A DNA stretch of 22,777 nucleotides from Rhodobacteraceae bacterium UBA7436 (GTDB lineage: Bacteria; Pseudomonadota; Alphaproteobacteria; Rhodobacterales; Rhodobacteraceae), in NCBI GenBank assembly GCA_002478745.1, contig DLQI01000016.1, positions 1 through 22,777 on the forward strand, in the 5' to 3' direction. The notes below the pieces were generated by a model that saw nothing but the letters and a program-made list of their open reading frames with translations, had not been told where the DNA came from and did not search any database. Positions within the stretch are counted from its first letter, which is position 1; each line of letters starts with the position of its first letter. Shown piece after piece: positions 1 to 6,589 of this stretch. The position numbers and the translations under genes were made by a program.

Positions 1-14
1 AGGAGACTTGGGGC

Positions 15-218
15 TCAGGTCACATCTTCAATTAAGTAGTGACCCATTCTGTTGCGAATGTGAGTATTATATATGCTCCAATCGTGATGTGATTGCTTCT
101 TTGTGATTTGTGCATGTGGAAAATAATGCCGATCGAAAAACGCATTCAGCGTTAAACGCTGTGTGTTGCTACGATGTTTTTTTGTATAGTCTTTGCAGTG
201 CTTTATGAATGATAACAT
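15..218 (-). pseudogene. Tyrosine recombinase (integrase) core-binding domain fragment
   Basis: The frame encodes 67 residues from ATG at 218 to a TGA at 15-17. Its middle and end (TLNAFFDRHYFPHAQITKK, then DWSIYNTHIRNRMG, then LIEDVT) match the usual layout of the SAM-like core-binding domain of phage-type integrases: a TxxxFFxxxYxPxA opening, a basic K-rich turn, an NHIxxRxG-like helix and a final xDxxxT. The arm-binding region and the whole catalytic domain with its R-H-R-Y residues are absent. An SD-like GGAG (225-228) sits 6 nt before the ATG and an in-frame TAG lies just upstream, so the piece could be translated, but at this length it cannot be an active recombinase. I infer a relic of an integrated element. 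It lies at the window edge, so whether sequence further left continues it cannot be judged. The family call rests on motif resemblance only. Confidence 0.5.
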
Positions 219-222
219 CAAT

Positions 223-317
223 GGCTCCTAGTTGTAGAGCCAAATAGTATTGCCACTTGAGCACTTGGACGAGTGCCTAAGTATGACCAATATAAGTAGC
301 ATACTGTCGTCTATGCT
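223..317. repeat. Three consecutive small stem-loops in non-coding DNA
   Basis: The stretch between the integrase fragment and the porin contains no credible gene. It holds three short perfect inverted repeats: GGCTC (223-227) with GAGCC (237-241), GCACT (261-265) with AGTGC (272-276), and AGCATA (298-303) with TATGCT (312-317). Loops are 9, 6 and 8 nt. The stems differ in sequence, so this is not one repeat copied three times. None is followed by a T-run, so they do not look like intrinsic terminators. They could be recombinase arm or core sites of the lost element, or chance. Confidence 0.35.
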
Positions 318-341
318 GCACTTTTGTGAACGAGTAGTCGT

Positions 342-1205
342 CTTATCGCTACAACAGCTTTGGTTGCTACAGCTGGCGTTGCTGCTGCAGACGTAAGCCT
401 TTCCGGTGCTGCTAACGTAGGTATCTTGGACAACGGTACTGCTGCGGCATTCATGTACAACAACGTAAGCATCACTGCTGCGATGTCTGGCGAAACTGAT
501 GGTGGCCTTACTTTCGGTGCGTCTTTGACTGTTCGCAACGGTAACGACGTTGACTTGGACGTAGGCGATCTTAACAAAGCAGCTAACGTTACTGGCGCTG
601 CTTTGTCCGCAACTTCTTTGGGCAACATCTACGTTTCCGGCGGCTTCGGCAAGTTGACATTCGACCACAACGGCATCGACAACGTGATGGACGATGGTTC
701 TGAAAGCCACGACGTCAAGTACGAAGGTACATTTGGTGCTCTATCTGTTGCTGCAACTGCTGCTGTAAGCTCTGCAACAGCACCTACAGCTTTGGGTGAT
801 GACTGGTCATTGTCATTGGGCTACGCTGTAAGCGGTGTAACTCTAACACTGAAAACAGACGATTCAGGCGAAGCTGATGTAACTGCAGCATACGCGTTGA
901 ACGACATGGTAACTGCAACTTTGAACTATGACACAGACGGTCAAACTTCTGGTGCAGAAACAACTGTAACAGTTGCTTACGCAAACGATGGTCTATCTGC
1001 AGCTCTATCACTTTATGATGACAAAGCAGACGCATGGAAGCTTGCTCTTGGTTACACTGCAAACGGTTTCTCTGTTAACGCAGCGATCACAGACGGCGGC
1101 AGCGAAGATCTATCTGCTTCCTATGACCTAGGTGGCGGCATGTCTATCAATGCAGCGACTAACGAATCTGGTGCATGGTTCATCGGTTCAAAAATGACAT
1201 TCTAA
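342..1205 (+). CDS. Porin (Rhodobacter-type), 5' end missing
   Basis: This is an outer-membrane beta-barrel porin that would allow diffusion of small solutes. The mature part begins at ADVSLSGAANVGI, has alternating short beta-strands with Asp- and Gly-rich loops, and ends in the aromatic GAWFIGSKMTF expected of a barrel recognised by the BAM complex. Upstream, LIATTALVATAGVAAAD is clearly the hydrophobic and cleavage part of the usual porin signal peptide, but the expected Met-Lys-Lys start is missing. In frame the codons before CTT (342) read TGA ACG AGT AGT CGT, with no ATG, GTG or TTG. The first formal start is TTG at 360, inside the signal sequence and without a ribosome-binding site. 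The body has no internal stop. At about 280 residues it is slightly short for the family. A strong terminator follows. Either this is a displaced, probably silent copy, or an assembly join between porin paralogues and other DNA. Confidence 0.8.
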   Translation, partial: LIATTALVATAGVAAADVSLSGAANVGILDNGTAAAFMYNNVSITAAMSGETDGGLTFGASLTVRNGNDVDLDVGDLNKAANVTGAALSATSLGNIYVSGGFGKLTFDHNGIDNVMDDGSESHDVKYEGTFGALSVAATAAVSSATAPTALGDDWSLSLGYAVSGVTLTLKTDDSGEADVTAAYALNDMVTATLNYDTDGQTSGAETTVTVAYANDGLSAALSLYDDKADAWKLALGYTANGFSVNAAITDGGSEDLSASYDLGGGMSINAATNESGAWFIGSKMTF

Positions 1206-1228
1206 TCTTTGGATTAGTTTGACTAAGG

Positions 1229-1262
1229 AAGAGCGCGCCCAAAAGGCGCGCTCTTTTCTTTT
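1229..1262 (+). terminator. Intrinsic terminator of the porin gene
   Basis: A perfect 11-bp stem (AAGAGCGCGCC, 1229-1239, with GGCGCGCTCTT, 1245-1255) with a 5-nt loop is followed by TTTCTTTT. It starts 23 bp after the porin stop, so the 3' end of this gene is intact even though its 5' end is not. Confidence 0.9.
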
Positions 1263-1435
1263 ATGAGATGCCATTTGTGTTTGGTGTACTTCTCAGTTCG
1301 AGAGTGTTTTGAGCCACGTCCACTCTTCGTTAAAAATGACGTCCTTGCTTTATCATCCGTCTGACCACGATTCAGGGTGGTCCAAATGTTGCAAAGCATT
1401 TTATACAGTCACAATTGTTGAATTTGGAGCTCCCG

Positions 1436-2089
1436 ATGGCATTGGCTGATATTTCTGAACTTATTGCAAACGCTGAACTGGCTGCAGGCCGTGATGCGGG
1501 TTCTGTACAGTTGATTGCTGTCAGCAAGGTCCAGCCGAACGAGCGTGTCGCCTCTGTCTTGGAAGAGGGCCATCGCTGTTTCGGTGAAAACAAGGTGCAG
1601 GAAGCTGGCGGTAAATGGCCTGATTTTCGCGAAACCTATGACGGCGTTGATCTTCATTTGATTGGTCCGCTGCAATCCAACAAAGCGCGCCAAGCGTTTG
1701 AGTTGTTTCAAAGTATTCACACATTGGATCGCCCCAAGTTGGCGACGACCTTTGCCCGTCTGGCTCAAGAGATGGGGCACTGCCCCGATATGTTCATTCA
1801 GGTGAACACAGGTGAAGAGCCCCAGAAAGCAGGCGTGATGCCCCGTGAGGTGGATGCGTTTGTGGCCGAGTGTGCCAGTCTTGATCTTCCTGTGAAGGGG
1901 CTGATGTGCATTCCTCCTGTTGAGGAAGAGGCGAGCCTGCATTTTGCGTTGCTGGCTAAGATGGCAACGCGCAATGGGCTAAGCGGTCTATCCATGGGTA
2001 TGAGTAGTGATTTTGAGCGGGCGATTTCCTTTGGCGCGACACATATCCGCGTTGGCTCTGCTATTTTTGGGGATCGTGTGCCTAACTAG
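1436..2089 (+). CDS. yggS: YggS/PLPBP family pyridoxal-phosphate homeostasis protein
   Basis: This cytoplasmic protein of 217 residues binds pyridoxal 5'-phosphate and buffers free PLP; the family is not known to be an enzyme. The sequence shows the single-domain alanine-racemase-like TIM barrel: LIAVSKVQP with the PLP lysine at K31, then CFGENKVQE, HLIGPLQSNK, FIQVNTGEEPQKAG, GLMCIPP, LSMGMSSDFERAI and the phosphate-binding IRVGSAIFG at the end. I chose the ATG at 1436 because GGAG (1426-1429) lies 6 nt upstream; a TTG 21 bp earlier is also in frame but has no better signal. The gene stands alone and is convergent with the L,D-transpeptidase gene, with only 6 bp between the two stop codons. 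No terminator is visible in that gap. Confidence 0.93.
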   Translation: MALADISELIANAELAAGRDAGSVQLIAVSKVQPNERVASVLEEGHRCFGENKVQEAGGKWPDFRETYDGVDLHLIGPLQSNKARQAFELFQSIHTLDRPKLATTFARLAQEMGHCPDMFIQVNTGEEPQKAGVMPREVDAFVAECASLDLPVKGLMCIPPVEEEASLHFALLAKMATRNGLSGLSMGMSSDFERAISFGATHIRVGSAIFGDRVPN

Positions 2090-2095
2090 GCATGG

Positions 2096-2590
2096 CTACC
2101 TGACGATCAGCCGTGTGTCGGGCGTGATACTGCGTGCAATTGCGTGCAGGTGGTCACGTCGAAACGCGATGCACCCTTCTGTTGGATATCCCGCACGCCT
2201 GTATTGATGGATAAAGATTGCGGACCCTTTTCCAGCTTCGGCATGGGGCCAGTTCCAATTGGTTAAGATCACCAGATCATATAGTGGATCAGATCTGCGC
2301 AGCGTTTCGTGGCTGTACGCATAGGGACGTTTTACTTGATGATTGTAATGCACATCATTGGTATCATCTGACCACAGATCATTAGCCCCTATGGGAGTCG
2401 CCCAATGGTTTGGTTTTGGAATCCGATCTGGGCGATATAGCATTCCAACGACCCGGTGAATGCCGCGTGGTGTTGCGCCGTCGCCTTCGCGCTTGTCTGA
2501 TTTGATACCACCTTTGCCGATGGAGCAGGGATACCTGCGCCCCAAATACCGGACCCCATAACGGGTCAGAACAAGGTCACTTGGGGTCAC
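2096..2590 (-). CDS. L,D-transpeptidase (YkuD) family protein
   Basis: The protein (164 residues) belongs to the YkuD family, whose members use a cysteine to make or edit peptidoglycan 3-3 cross-links or to attach proteins to peptidoglycan. The catalytic pattern is visible as IHQYRRAGYPTEGCIAF with H128 and C140; a threonine stands where many members have serine two residues before the Gly-Cys. The preceding region has the usual strands (SIGKGG, DGATPRGIHRV, DLVILTNWN). No signal peptide or LysM domain is evident, so export, if any, is not explained by the sequence. The start is GTG at 2590-2588, which overlaps the ribA stop (GTGA, positions 2590-2587), so translation is likely coupled to ribA. 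A transpeptidase downstream of a riboflavin gene is functionally unexpected; it may simply share the transcript. Confidence 0.85.
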   Translation of the reverse strand: MTPSDLVLTRYGVRYLGRRYPCSIGKGGIKSDKREGDGATPRGIHRVVGMLYRPDRIPKPNHWATPIGANDLWSDDTNDVHYNHQVKRPYAYSHETLRRSDPLYDLVILTNWNWPHAEAGKGSAIFIHQYRRAGYPTEGCIAFRRDHLHAIARSITPDTRLIVR

Positions 2591-3675
2591 AAGAGATGCC
2601 CAGACTTTGCAGCTTTGGTTGCTAGATAGGCGGTATTGTGGGCGTTCTCACCCACCTTCAGTGGGACGCGTTCAGACACGGTGACACCGCTTGCGTTCAT
2701 CATATCCACTTTATTAGGATTGTTAGTCAGGAGTCTGACCGAGTTGAATCCCATCGATTTGAGGATGTCTGCACCAAGGCGGAAATCGCGTTCGTCGTCT
2801 TCAAAACCCAGACGGTGATTGGCCTCGACCGTGTCAAAGCCCTGATCCTGTAGGGAATAGGCGCGCATCTTGTTGGCCAGGCCAATTCCGCGCCCCTCTT
2901 GATTGAGGTAAAGCAGAATGCCTGCACCTTCCGCACCCATTTGTGCCAGTGCGCCGCGCAGTTGTGGGCCGCAATCACACTTGAGGCTGCCCATCAGATC
3001 ACCTGTGAAGCAGGCCGAATGTAAACGTGCCAGAACCGGTTCGCTCCGATCCGGGCGGCCAATTTCGATGGCGTAGTGTTCTTCGCCGCCATCTTCGGGG
3101 CGGTAGATATGAAGGCGACCCGCTTCGGACACGTCCATCGGCAGGCGAGCCTGTACCACGGGATGCAGTGGACTGGTGGTCCCAAGATGTTGCCGTGCAA
3201 GGTCTAGTGGGACAATTGTTAGGCCGTGTGTTGTGGCGAATTGCGCTGCGTGGTCCAGCGTTAGAACAACGGCACTCGGCAACAATCGGGCGGATTTTAC
3301 GATCGCTAAGGCAGCGCGATGGGGCGTGGCGTCACCTGTGCGGGCAGACGTAAATGGGCCCTTCATCGGGGCGTTGAGGTCATCTGCGGGATCAGCAATG
3401 GATTGCACCAAAGTGAGTGTTGCATCCTGTGGCAACAAGATTCGCGCCAAATCACCGTCATAGGCACGCGCCTTTAATGTTTCAGCGCGGCGCGATGTGA
3501 TGGCGAGAACGGGTTCGCCGCCCAAAGTGTGAAGGTCGCTTAGGCGTGCGGCGCTTAACGTTTCGGTTGCCAATACCAGAACGGAAGTTTCACCAGACAG
3601 CACAATAGGCACGCCCATACGCAGGTCTGCGCGGGCGCGAGCTAATCGCTCGATAATGGTTGGGGCGAACGCCAT
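2587..3675 (-). CDS. ribA: GTP cyclohydrolase II with RibB-like N-terminal domain
   Basis: RibA catalyses the first step of riboflavin synthesis, opening GTP to 2,5-diamino-6-ribosylamino-pyrimidinone phosphate with release of formate and pyrophosphate. From ATG 3675 the protein has 362 residues. The C-terminal half (from about 170) is the cyclohydrolase: HSACFTGDLMGSLKCDCG gives the zinc ligands C222, C233 and C235, followed by YLNQEGRGIGLANK and LLTNNPNK. The first about 165 residues resemble the DHBP synthase (RibB) fold in outline but lack the acidic catalytic motif of active RibB, so they probably have no such activity; this arrangement is common in alphaproteobacteria. The frame continues upstream to 3807, but that extension is low-complexity and I rejected it because MAFAPTIIERLARARADL is the natural N-terminus. 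It overlaps the L,D-transpeptidase gene and is divergent from cenR. Confidence 0.92.
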   Translation of the reverse strand: MAFAPTIIERLARARADLRMGVPIVLSGETSVLVLATETLSAARLSDLHTLGGEPVLAITSRRAETLKARAYDGDLARILLPQDATLTLVQSIADPADDLNAPMKGPFTSARTGDATPHRAALAIVKSARLLPSAVVLTLDHAAQFATTHGLTIVPLDLARQHLGTTSPLHPVVQARLPMDVSEAGRLHIYRPEDGGEEHYAIEIGRPDRSEPVLARLHSACFTGDLMGSLKCDCGPQLRGALAQMGAEGAGILLYLNQEGRGIGLANKMRAYSLQDQGFDTVEANHRLGFEDDERDFRLGADILKSMGFNSVRLLTNNPNKVDMMNASGVTVSERVPLKVGENAHNTAYLATKAAKSGHLL

Positions 3676-3738
3676 GTTACAACTTTCTCTCGTGTCACAG
3701 GGCATATCTATGTCAAAGTGATCTGAATTGAAACAATT

Positions 3739-3760
3739 GCCCGTGTTCCCACACGAGGGC
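3739..3760. other. Imperfect hairpin in the ribA-cenR divergent region
   Basis: GCCCGTGT (3739-3746) can pair with ACAC plus GGGC (3751-3754 and 3757-3760) around a TCCC loop, with a two-base bulge (GA). It lies 64-85 bp upstream of ribA and 76-97 bp upstream of cenR. It could fold in the ribA leader or be a protein-binding site. It does not resemble an FMN riboswitch, and its role is unknown. Confidence 0.25.
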
Positions 3761-3835
3761 GTGAGACTGATGCGGAAAATCTTGCTGTCTGGGCAGAGAA
3801 AGCCCATCTAAGATGCAACACAAGGAAAAGTATCG

Positions 3836-4522
3836 ATGGCACAAATGAAAAGAATCCTACTGGTTGATGATGATGAGGACCTACGTGAAGCGTTGGGCGA
3901 ACAGTTGTTGATGACCGAAGATTTCGATGTCTTTGAAGCGGGCAATGGCAGTGATGCTATGGAAAAGGTCAAAAGCGAACTGTACGACTTGATCGTTTTA
4001 GACGTTGGACTGCCTGATACAGATGGCCGTGAATTGTGCCGTTTGATGCGCAAACAAGGCGTAAAATGCCCTGTACTGATGTTAACTGGGCATGATGGCG
4101 ATTCAGATACAATCTTGGGTCTAGATGCGGGTGCGAATGATTACGTGACCAAGCCGTTCAAATTTCCAGTTTTGTTGGCACGTATGCGTGCGCAGTTGCG
4201 CCAACATGAACAATCAGAAGATGCGATTTTCACGCTTGGCCCATACACGTTTAAGCCAGCGATGAAGATGTTGATCACGGAAGACGAACGTAAAATTCGT
4301 CTGACTGAGAAAGAAACAAACATCCTGAAGTTTCTATACCGCTCGACAGAAGGTGTGGTTCCACGCGATATCTTGTTGCACGAAGTATGGGGCTACAATG
4401 CTGGTATTACGACTCACACGCTTGAGACACATATTTACCGCCTACGCCAAAAGATCGAACCTGATCCCTCTAATGTTCGGCTCTTGGTCACAGAATCTGG
4501 CGGCTATCGTTTGATGTCCTAA
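3836..4522 (+). CDS. cenR: Response regulator, OmpR/PhoB type, CenR-like
   Basis: This is a two-component DNA-binding regulator of 228 residues. The receiver domain (1-120) has the acidic pocket D11-D13, the phosphoacceptor D56 in LIVLDVGLPD, T84 and K106 in YVTKPF. The C-terminal winged-helix domain (about 130-228) has the recognition region TTHTLETHIYRLRQKIEPDP and ends ESGGYRLMS. The stretches GANDYVTKPFKF, LLARMRAQLRQHEQSEDA, KIRLTEKETNILK and LLHEVWGYNAG closely match what I remember of Caulobacter CenR, an essential regulator of cell-envelope functions with partner kinase CenK. That assignment is from memory of the family, not a search. No kinase gene is adjacent. AAGGA lies about 9 nt before the ATG. 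The gene appears monocistronic: an 87-bp run with an extra perfect inverted repeat (GCACGTT 4535-4541 / AACGTGC 4550-4556) leads to a terminator. Confidence 0.88.
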   Translation: MAQMKRILLVDDDEDLREALGEQLLMTEDFDVFEAGNGSDAMEKVKSELYDLIVLDVGLPDTDGRELCRLMRKQGVKCPVLMLTGHDGDSDTILGLDAGANDYVTKPFKFPVLLARMRAQLRQHEQSEDAIFTLGPYTFKPAMKMLITEDERKIRLTEKETNILKFLYRSTEGVVPRDILLHEVWGYNAGITTHTLETHIYRLRQKIEPDPSNVRLLVTESGGYRLMS

Positions 4523-4570
4523 ACAGTTCCCGCCGCACGTTCGGGTTAAAACGTGCACCTCCCAAAACTG

Positions 4571-4597
4571 GGCCGGACCTTTGTGTCCGGTCTTTTT
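4571..4597 (+). terminator. Intrinsic terminator of cenR
   Basis: GGCCGGAC (4571-4578) pairs with GTCCGGTC (4585-4592), eight pairs including one G-T, around a CTTTGT loop, and is followed by TCTTTTT. It separates cenR from the MDR oxidoreductase gene. Confidence 0.85.
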
Positions 4598-4691
4598 GCG
4601 TTAAATGCTTAAAGAAGATGACGTCAGGTTTCGGATGGTATCCCGTGATGTCTGTCGGCATTGTTGGTCTAAATAATCCAAGGACAGCGTG

Positions 4692-5666
4692 ATGAAAAAA
4701 GCGATCTATGAAGAGTTTGGCAACCCGGTCGAAGTGCTCAGAGTGGTGGAAGAACCGCAAGCGGTCTTGAAGGATGGGCAGGCCCGCGTTGATGTGTTGC
4801 GTGCGCCGATCAATCCAAGCGATTTGATCCAAATTTCTGGAAACTACGGTGTGCGTCCACCGCTGCCTGCCACTGCAGGGAATGAGGGATTGGGCCGCGT
4901 TGTTGAGGTGAATGGCGCAGGTGTCGCAGTGGGTCAGCTGGTGCTGTTGCCCGCTGGCGTTGGGACGTGGGTTACGGAAATCGTGGCTGACATTCGTCAT
5001 TTGATCCCGATGCCGGAAGGCGATTTGGATCAGTTGTGCATGCTGATGGTCAATCCGGCGACAGCGCAACTTTTGCTAACTGAATTCGTTGATCTGAAAG
5101 CAGGCGATTGGATGATCCAATCGGCTGCAAACTCTGCTGTTGGTGTTTACCTTGTTCAACTGGCCAAAGCGCGCGGCGTAAATGTGGTGAGTGTCGTGCG
5201 CCGCGAAAGCGCCGTGGCCGATTTGAAAGCCGTTGGTGCGGATGTTGTGATCATCGATAGCCTTGATTTGGCGAGAGACGTTAAGGCGGCAACTGGTGCC
5301 AAGATGAAGCTGGCTGTTGATGCGGTGGCCGGTGAAACGGCGGGGCGTTTGGCGGATACGCTGGAACGTGGCGGGACTTTAGTCAATTATGGTGGGATGT
5401 CCAATCAGCCCTCTGCCCTTGGGGCTGGCGCGCTGATTTTTAATGATATCATCATGCGTGGGTTCTGGTTGGTTTTGTGGTTCGAAAAGGCCACGAAAGA
5501 GGAACGTATGGGTGTTTATGCTGCGCTAACGGCGGCGGTTGCGAAGGGCGAACTACATGCCCCTATCGACAAGGTCTTTGCCTTGGATGAAATCGCAGAG
5601 GCGGCCCGTCACTCATGGGCTGGTGGACGCAGTGGCAAGGTGCTTATTGCCCCCAACGGCATCTAA
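4692..5666 (+). CDS. Zinc-independent MDR oxidoreductase, 2-enoyl thioester reductase-like
   Basis: The 324-residue protein is a medium-chain dehydrogenase/reductase that should use NAD(P)H. An N-terminal GroES-like domain (1 to about 115) has INPSDLIQISGNYG with Y52 at the position of the tyrosine used by Etr1/MECR enoyl thioester reductases, and GNEGLGRVVEVG-type turns. The nucleotide-binding domain starts at QSAANSAVGVYLVQLAKARG (about 143-162), followed by VVSVVRRE, a form typical of the NADPH-binding members. The paired cysteine zinc sites of alcohol dehydrogenases are absent. A role in fatty-acid or quinone reduction is therefore likely, but the substrate is not shown. ATG 4692 is preferred over the adjacent GTG 4689 because AGGA (4680-4683) lies 8 nt upstream. 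The exonuclease gene starts 66 bp downstream. Confidence 0.85.
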   Translation: MKKAIYEEFGNPVEVLRVVEEPQAVLKDGQARVDVLRAPINPSDLIQISGNYGVRPPLPATAGNEGLGRVVEVNGAGVAVGQLVLLPAGVGTWVTEIVADIRHLIPMPEGDLDQLCMLMVNPATAQLLLTEFVDLKAGDWMIQSAANSAVGVYLVQLAKARGVNVVSVVRRESAVADLKAVGADVVIIDSLDLARDVKAATGAKMKLAVDAVAGETAGRLADTLERGGTLVNYGGMSNQPSALGAGALIFNDIIMRGFWLVLWFEKATKEERMGVYAALTAAVAKGELHAPIDKVFALDEIAEAARHSWAGGRSGKVLIAPNGI

Positions 5667-5732
5667 TTGATTATGGCGTTCAGGTCGTGGGCGGCGTAAG
5701 TTGCCCACAATTACAGCCTGAAGGGACGCGAT

Positions 5733-6521
5733 ATGTCATTTACCCTAGCCACTTGGAACATCAATTCGGTCCGCCTGCGCGAGCCAATTGTGCTGAAGCT
5801 TTTGCAAGAGCAGGGACTGGATGTGCTGTGCCTTCAAGAATGTAAAAGCCCTGTGGATTTGATCCCGATGGAGGGCTTTGCAGAGGCCGGATACCCCTAT
5901 TTTGTCGCTCGCGGTCAAAAGGGTTATAACGGCGTTATGATCTTGTCCAAGATGCCGATTGAGGAAGTGGCTGCAGAGGACTTTGCATCACTTGGTCATG
6001 CGCGTCACATTGCTGGACGTCTTGAAAACGGCGTGACGATCCATAACTTTTACGTCCCTGCGGGGGGTGACAAGCCTGATCGCGCAGTGAACGAAAAGTT
6101 TGGTCAAAAGTTGGATTACCTGACTGAGATGCGCGATTGGTTCAAGGCGAACAAACCTAAGAAGTCTATTCTTGTAGGTGATTTGAACATTGCACCCCTG
6201 CCTCACGATGTTTGGGATCACAAAAAGATGCTGAAGATCGTTAGCCACACGCAGGTTGAGGTCGACCACTTTAATGATGTGATGGCTGCGGGTGATTGGA
6301 TCGATGTGACCCGTCAGGATATTCCAGAAGGGTTGCTGTATAGTTGGTGGTCTTACCGCGCTAAGGATTGGGATGCGGCCGATAAGGGCCGTCGTCTGGA
6401 TCACGTGTGGGCTACGTCCGACATTTCTGCTGCTGCGCACTCCAGCCGTGTGTTGCGCGATGCGCGTGGATGGGAAAAACCCAGCGATCACGCACCAGTT
6501 TTTGCAACATTTGATCTTTGA
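5733..6521 (+). CDS. xthA: Exodeoxyribonuclease III
   Basis: This DNA repair enzyme is an AP endonuclease and 3'-5' exonuclease that cleaves at abasic sites and cleans damaged 3' ends. All motifs of the exonuclease-endonuclease-phosphatase fold are present in the 262 residues: WNINSVR (8-14), LQECK with metal ligand E36, NGVMILSK, FYVPAGGD, VGDLNIAP, YSWWSYR, GRRLDHVWA, and PSDHAPV with D252 and H253 near the C-terminus. Length is normal for the family. A GAAGGGA Shine-Dalgarno precedes the ATG. It is followed by a 68-bp gap with two tiny GC hairpins before the thioredoxin-TPR gene, so the two may be transcribed separately or together. Confidence 0.96.
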   Translation: MSFTLATWNINSVRLREPIVLKLLQEQGLDVLCLQECKSPVDLIPMEGFAEAGYPYFVARGQKGYNGVMILSKMPIEEVAAEDFASLGHARHIAGRLENGVTIHNFYVPAGGDKPDRAVNEKFGQKLDYLTEMRDWFKANKPKKSILVGDLNIAPLPHDVWDHKKMLKIVSHTQVEVDHFNDVMAAGDWIDVTRQDIPEGLLYSWWSYRAKDWDAADKGRRLDHVWATSDISAAAHSSRVLRDARGWEKPSDHAPVFATFDL

Positions 6522-6589
6522 ATCTAGGCCGGTCCAACCCATATAGGGTTCAAGCCTAACGACTAGCCCCATAGGGGAAGGAATTTACG

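Noticed and set aside
147..161. Perfect palindrome CAGCGTT-A-AACGCTG
   Set aside because: It lies within the coding frame of the integrase fragment, is single, and has no partner site; probably chance.
228..710. A long minus-strand frame opposite the start of the porin
   Set aside because: Its product is rich in Ser, Val and Cys with no family resemblance, and it mirrors the codon pattern of the porin, which is plainly coding on the other strand.
3676..3807. N-terminal extension of RibA by 44 residues
   Set aside because: The extra sequence has no family similarity and lies in the divergent promoter region of cenR; the usual N-terminus begins at the ATG at 3675.
3676..3835. FMN riboswitch upstream of ribA
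   Set aside because: The conserved FMN aptamer elements could not be found on either strand; only a simple bulged hairpin is present.
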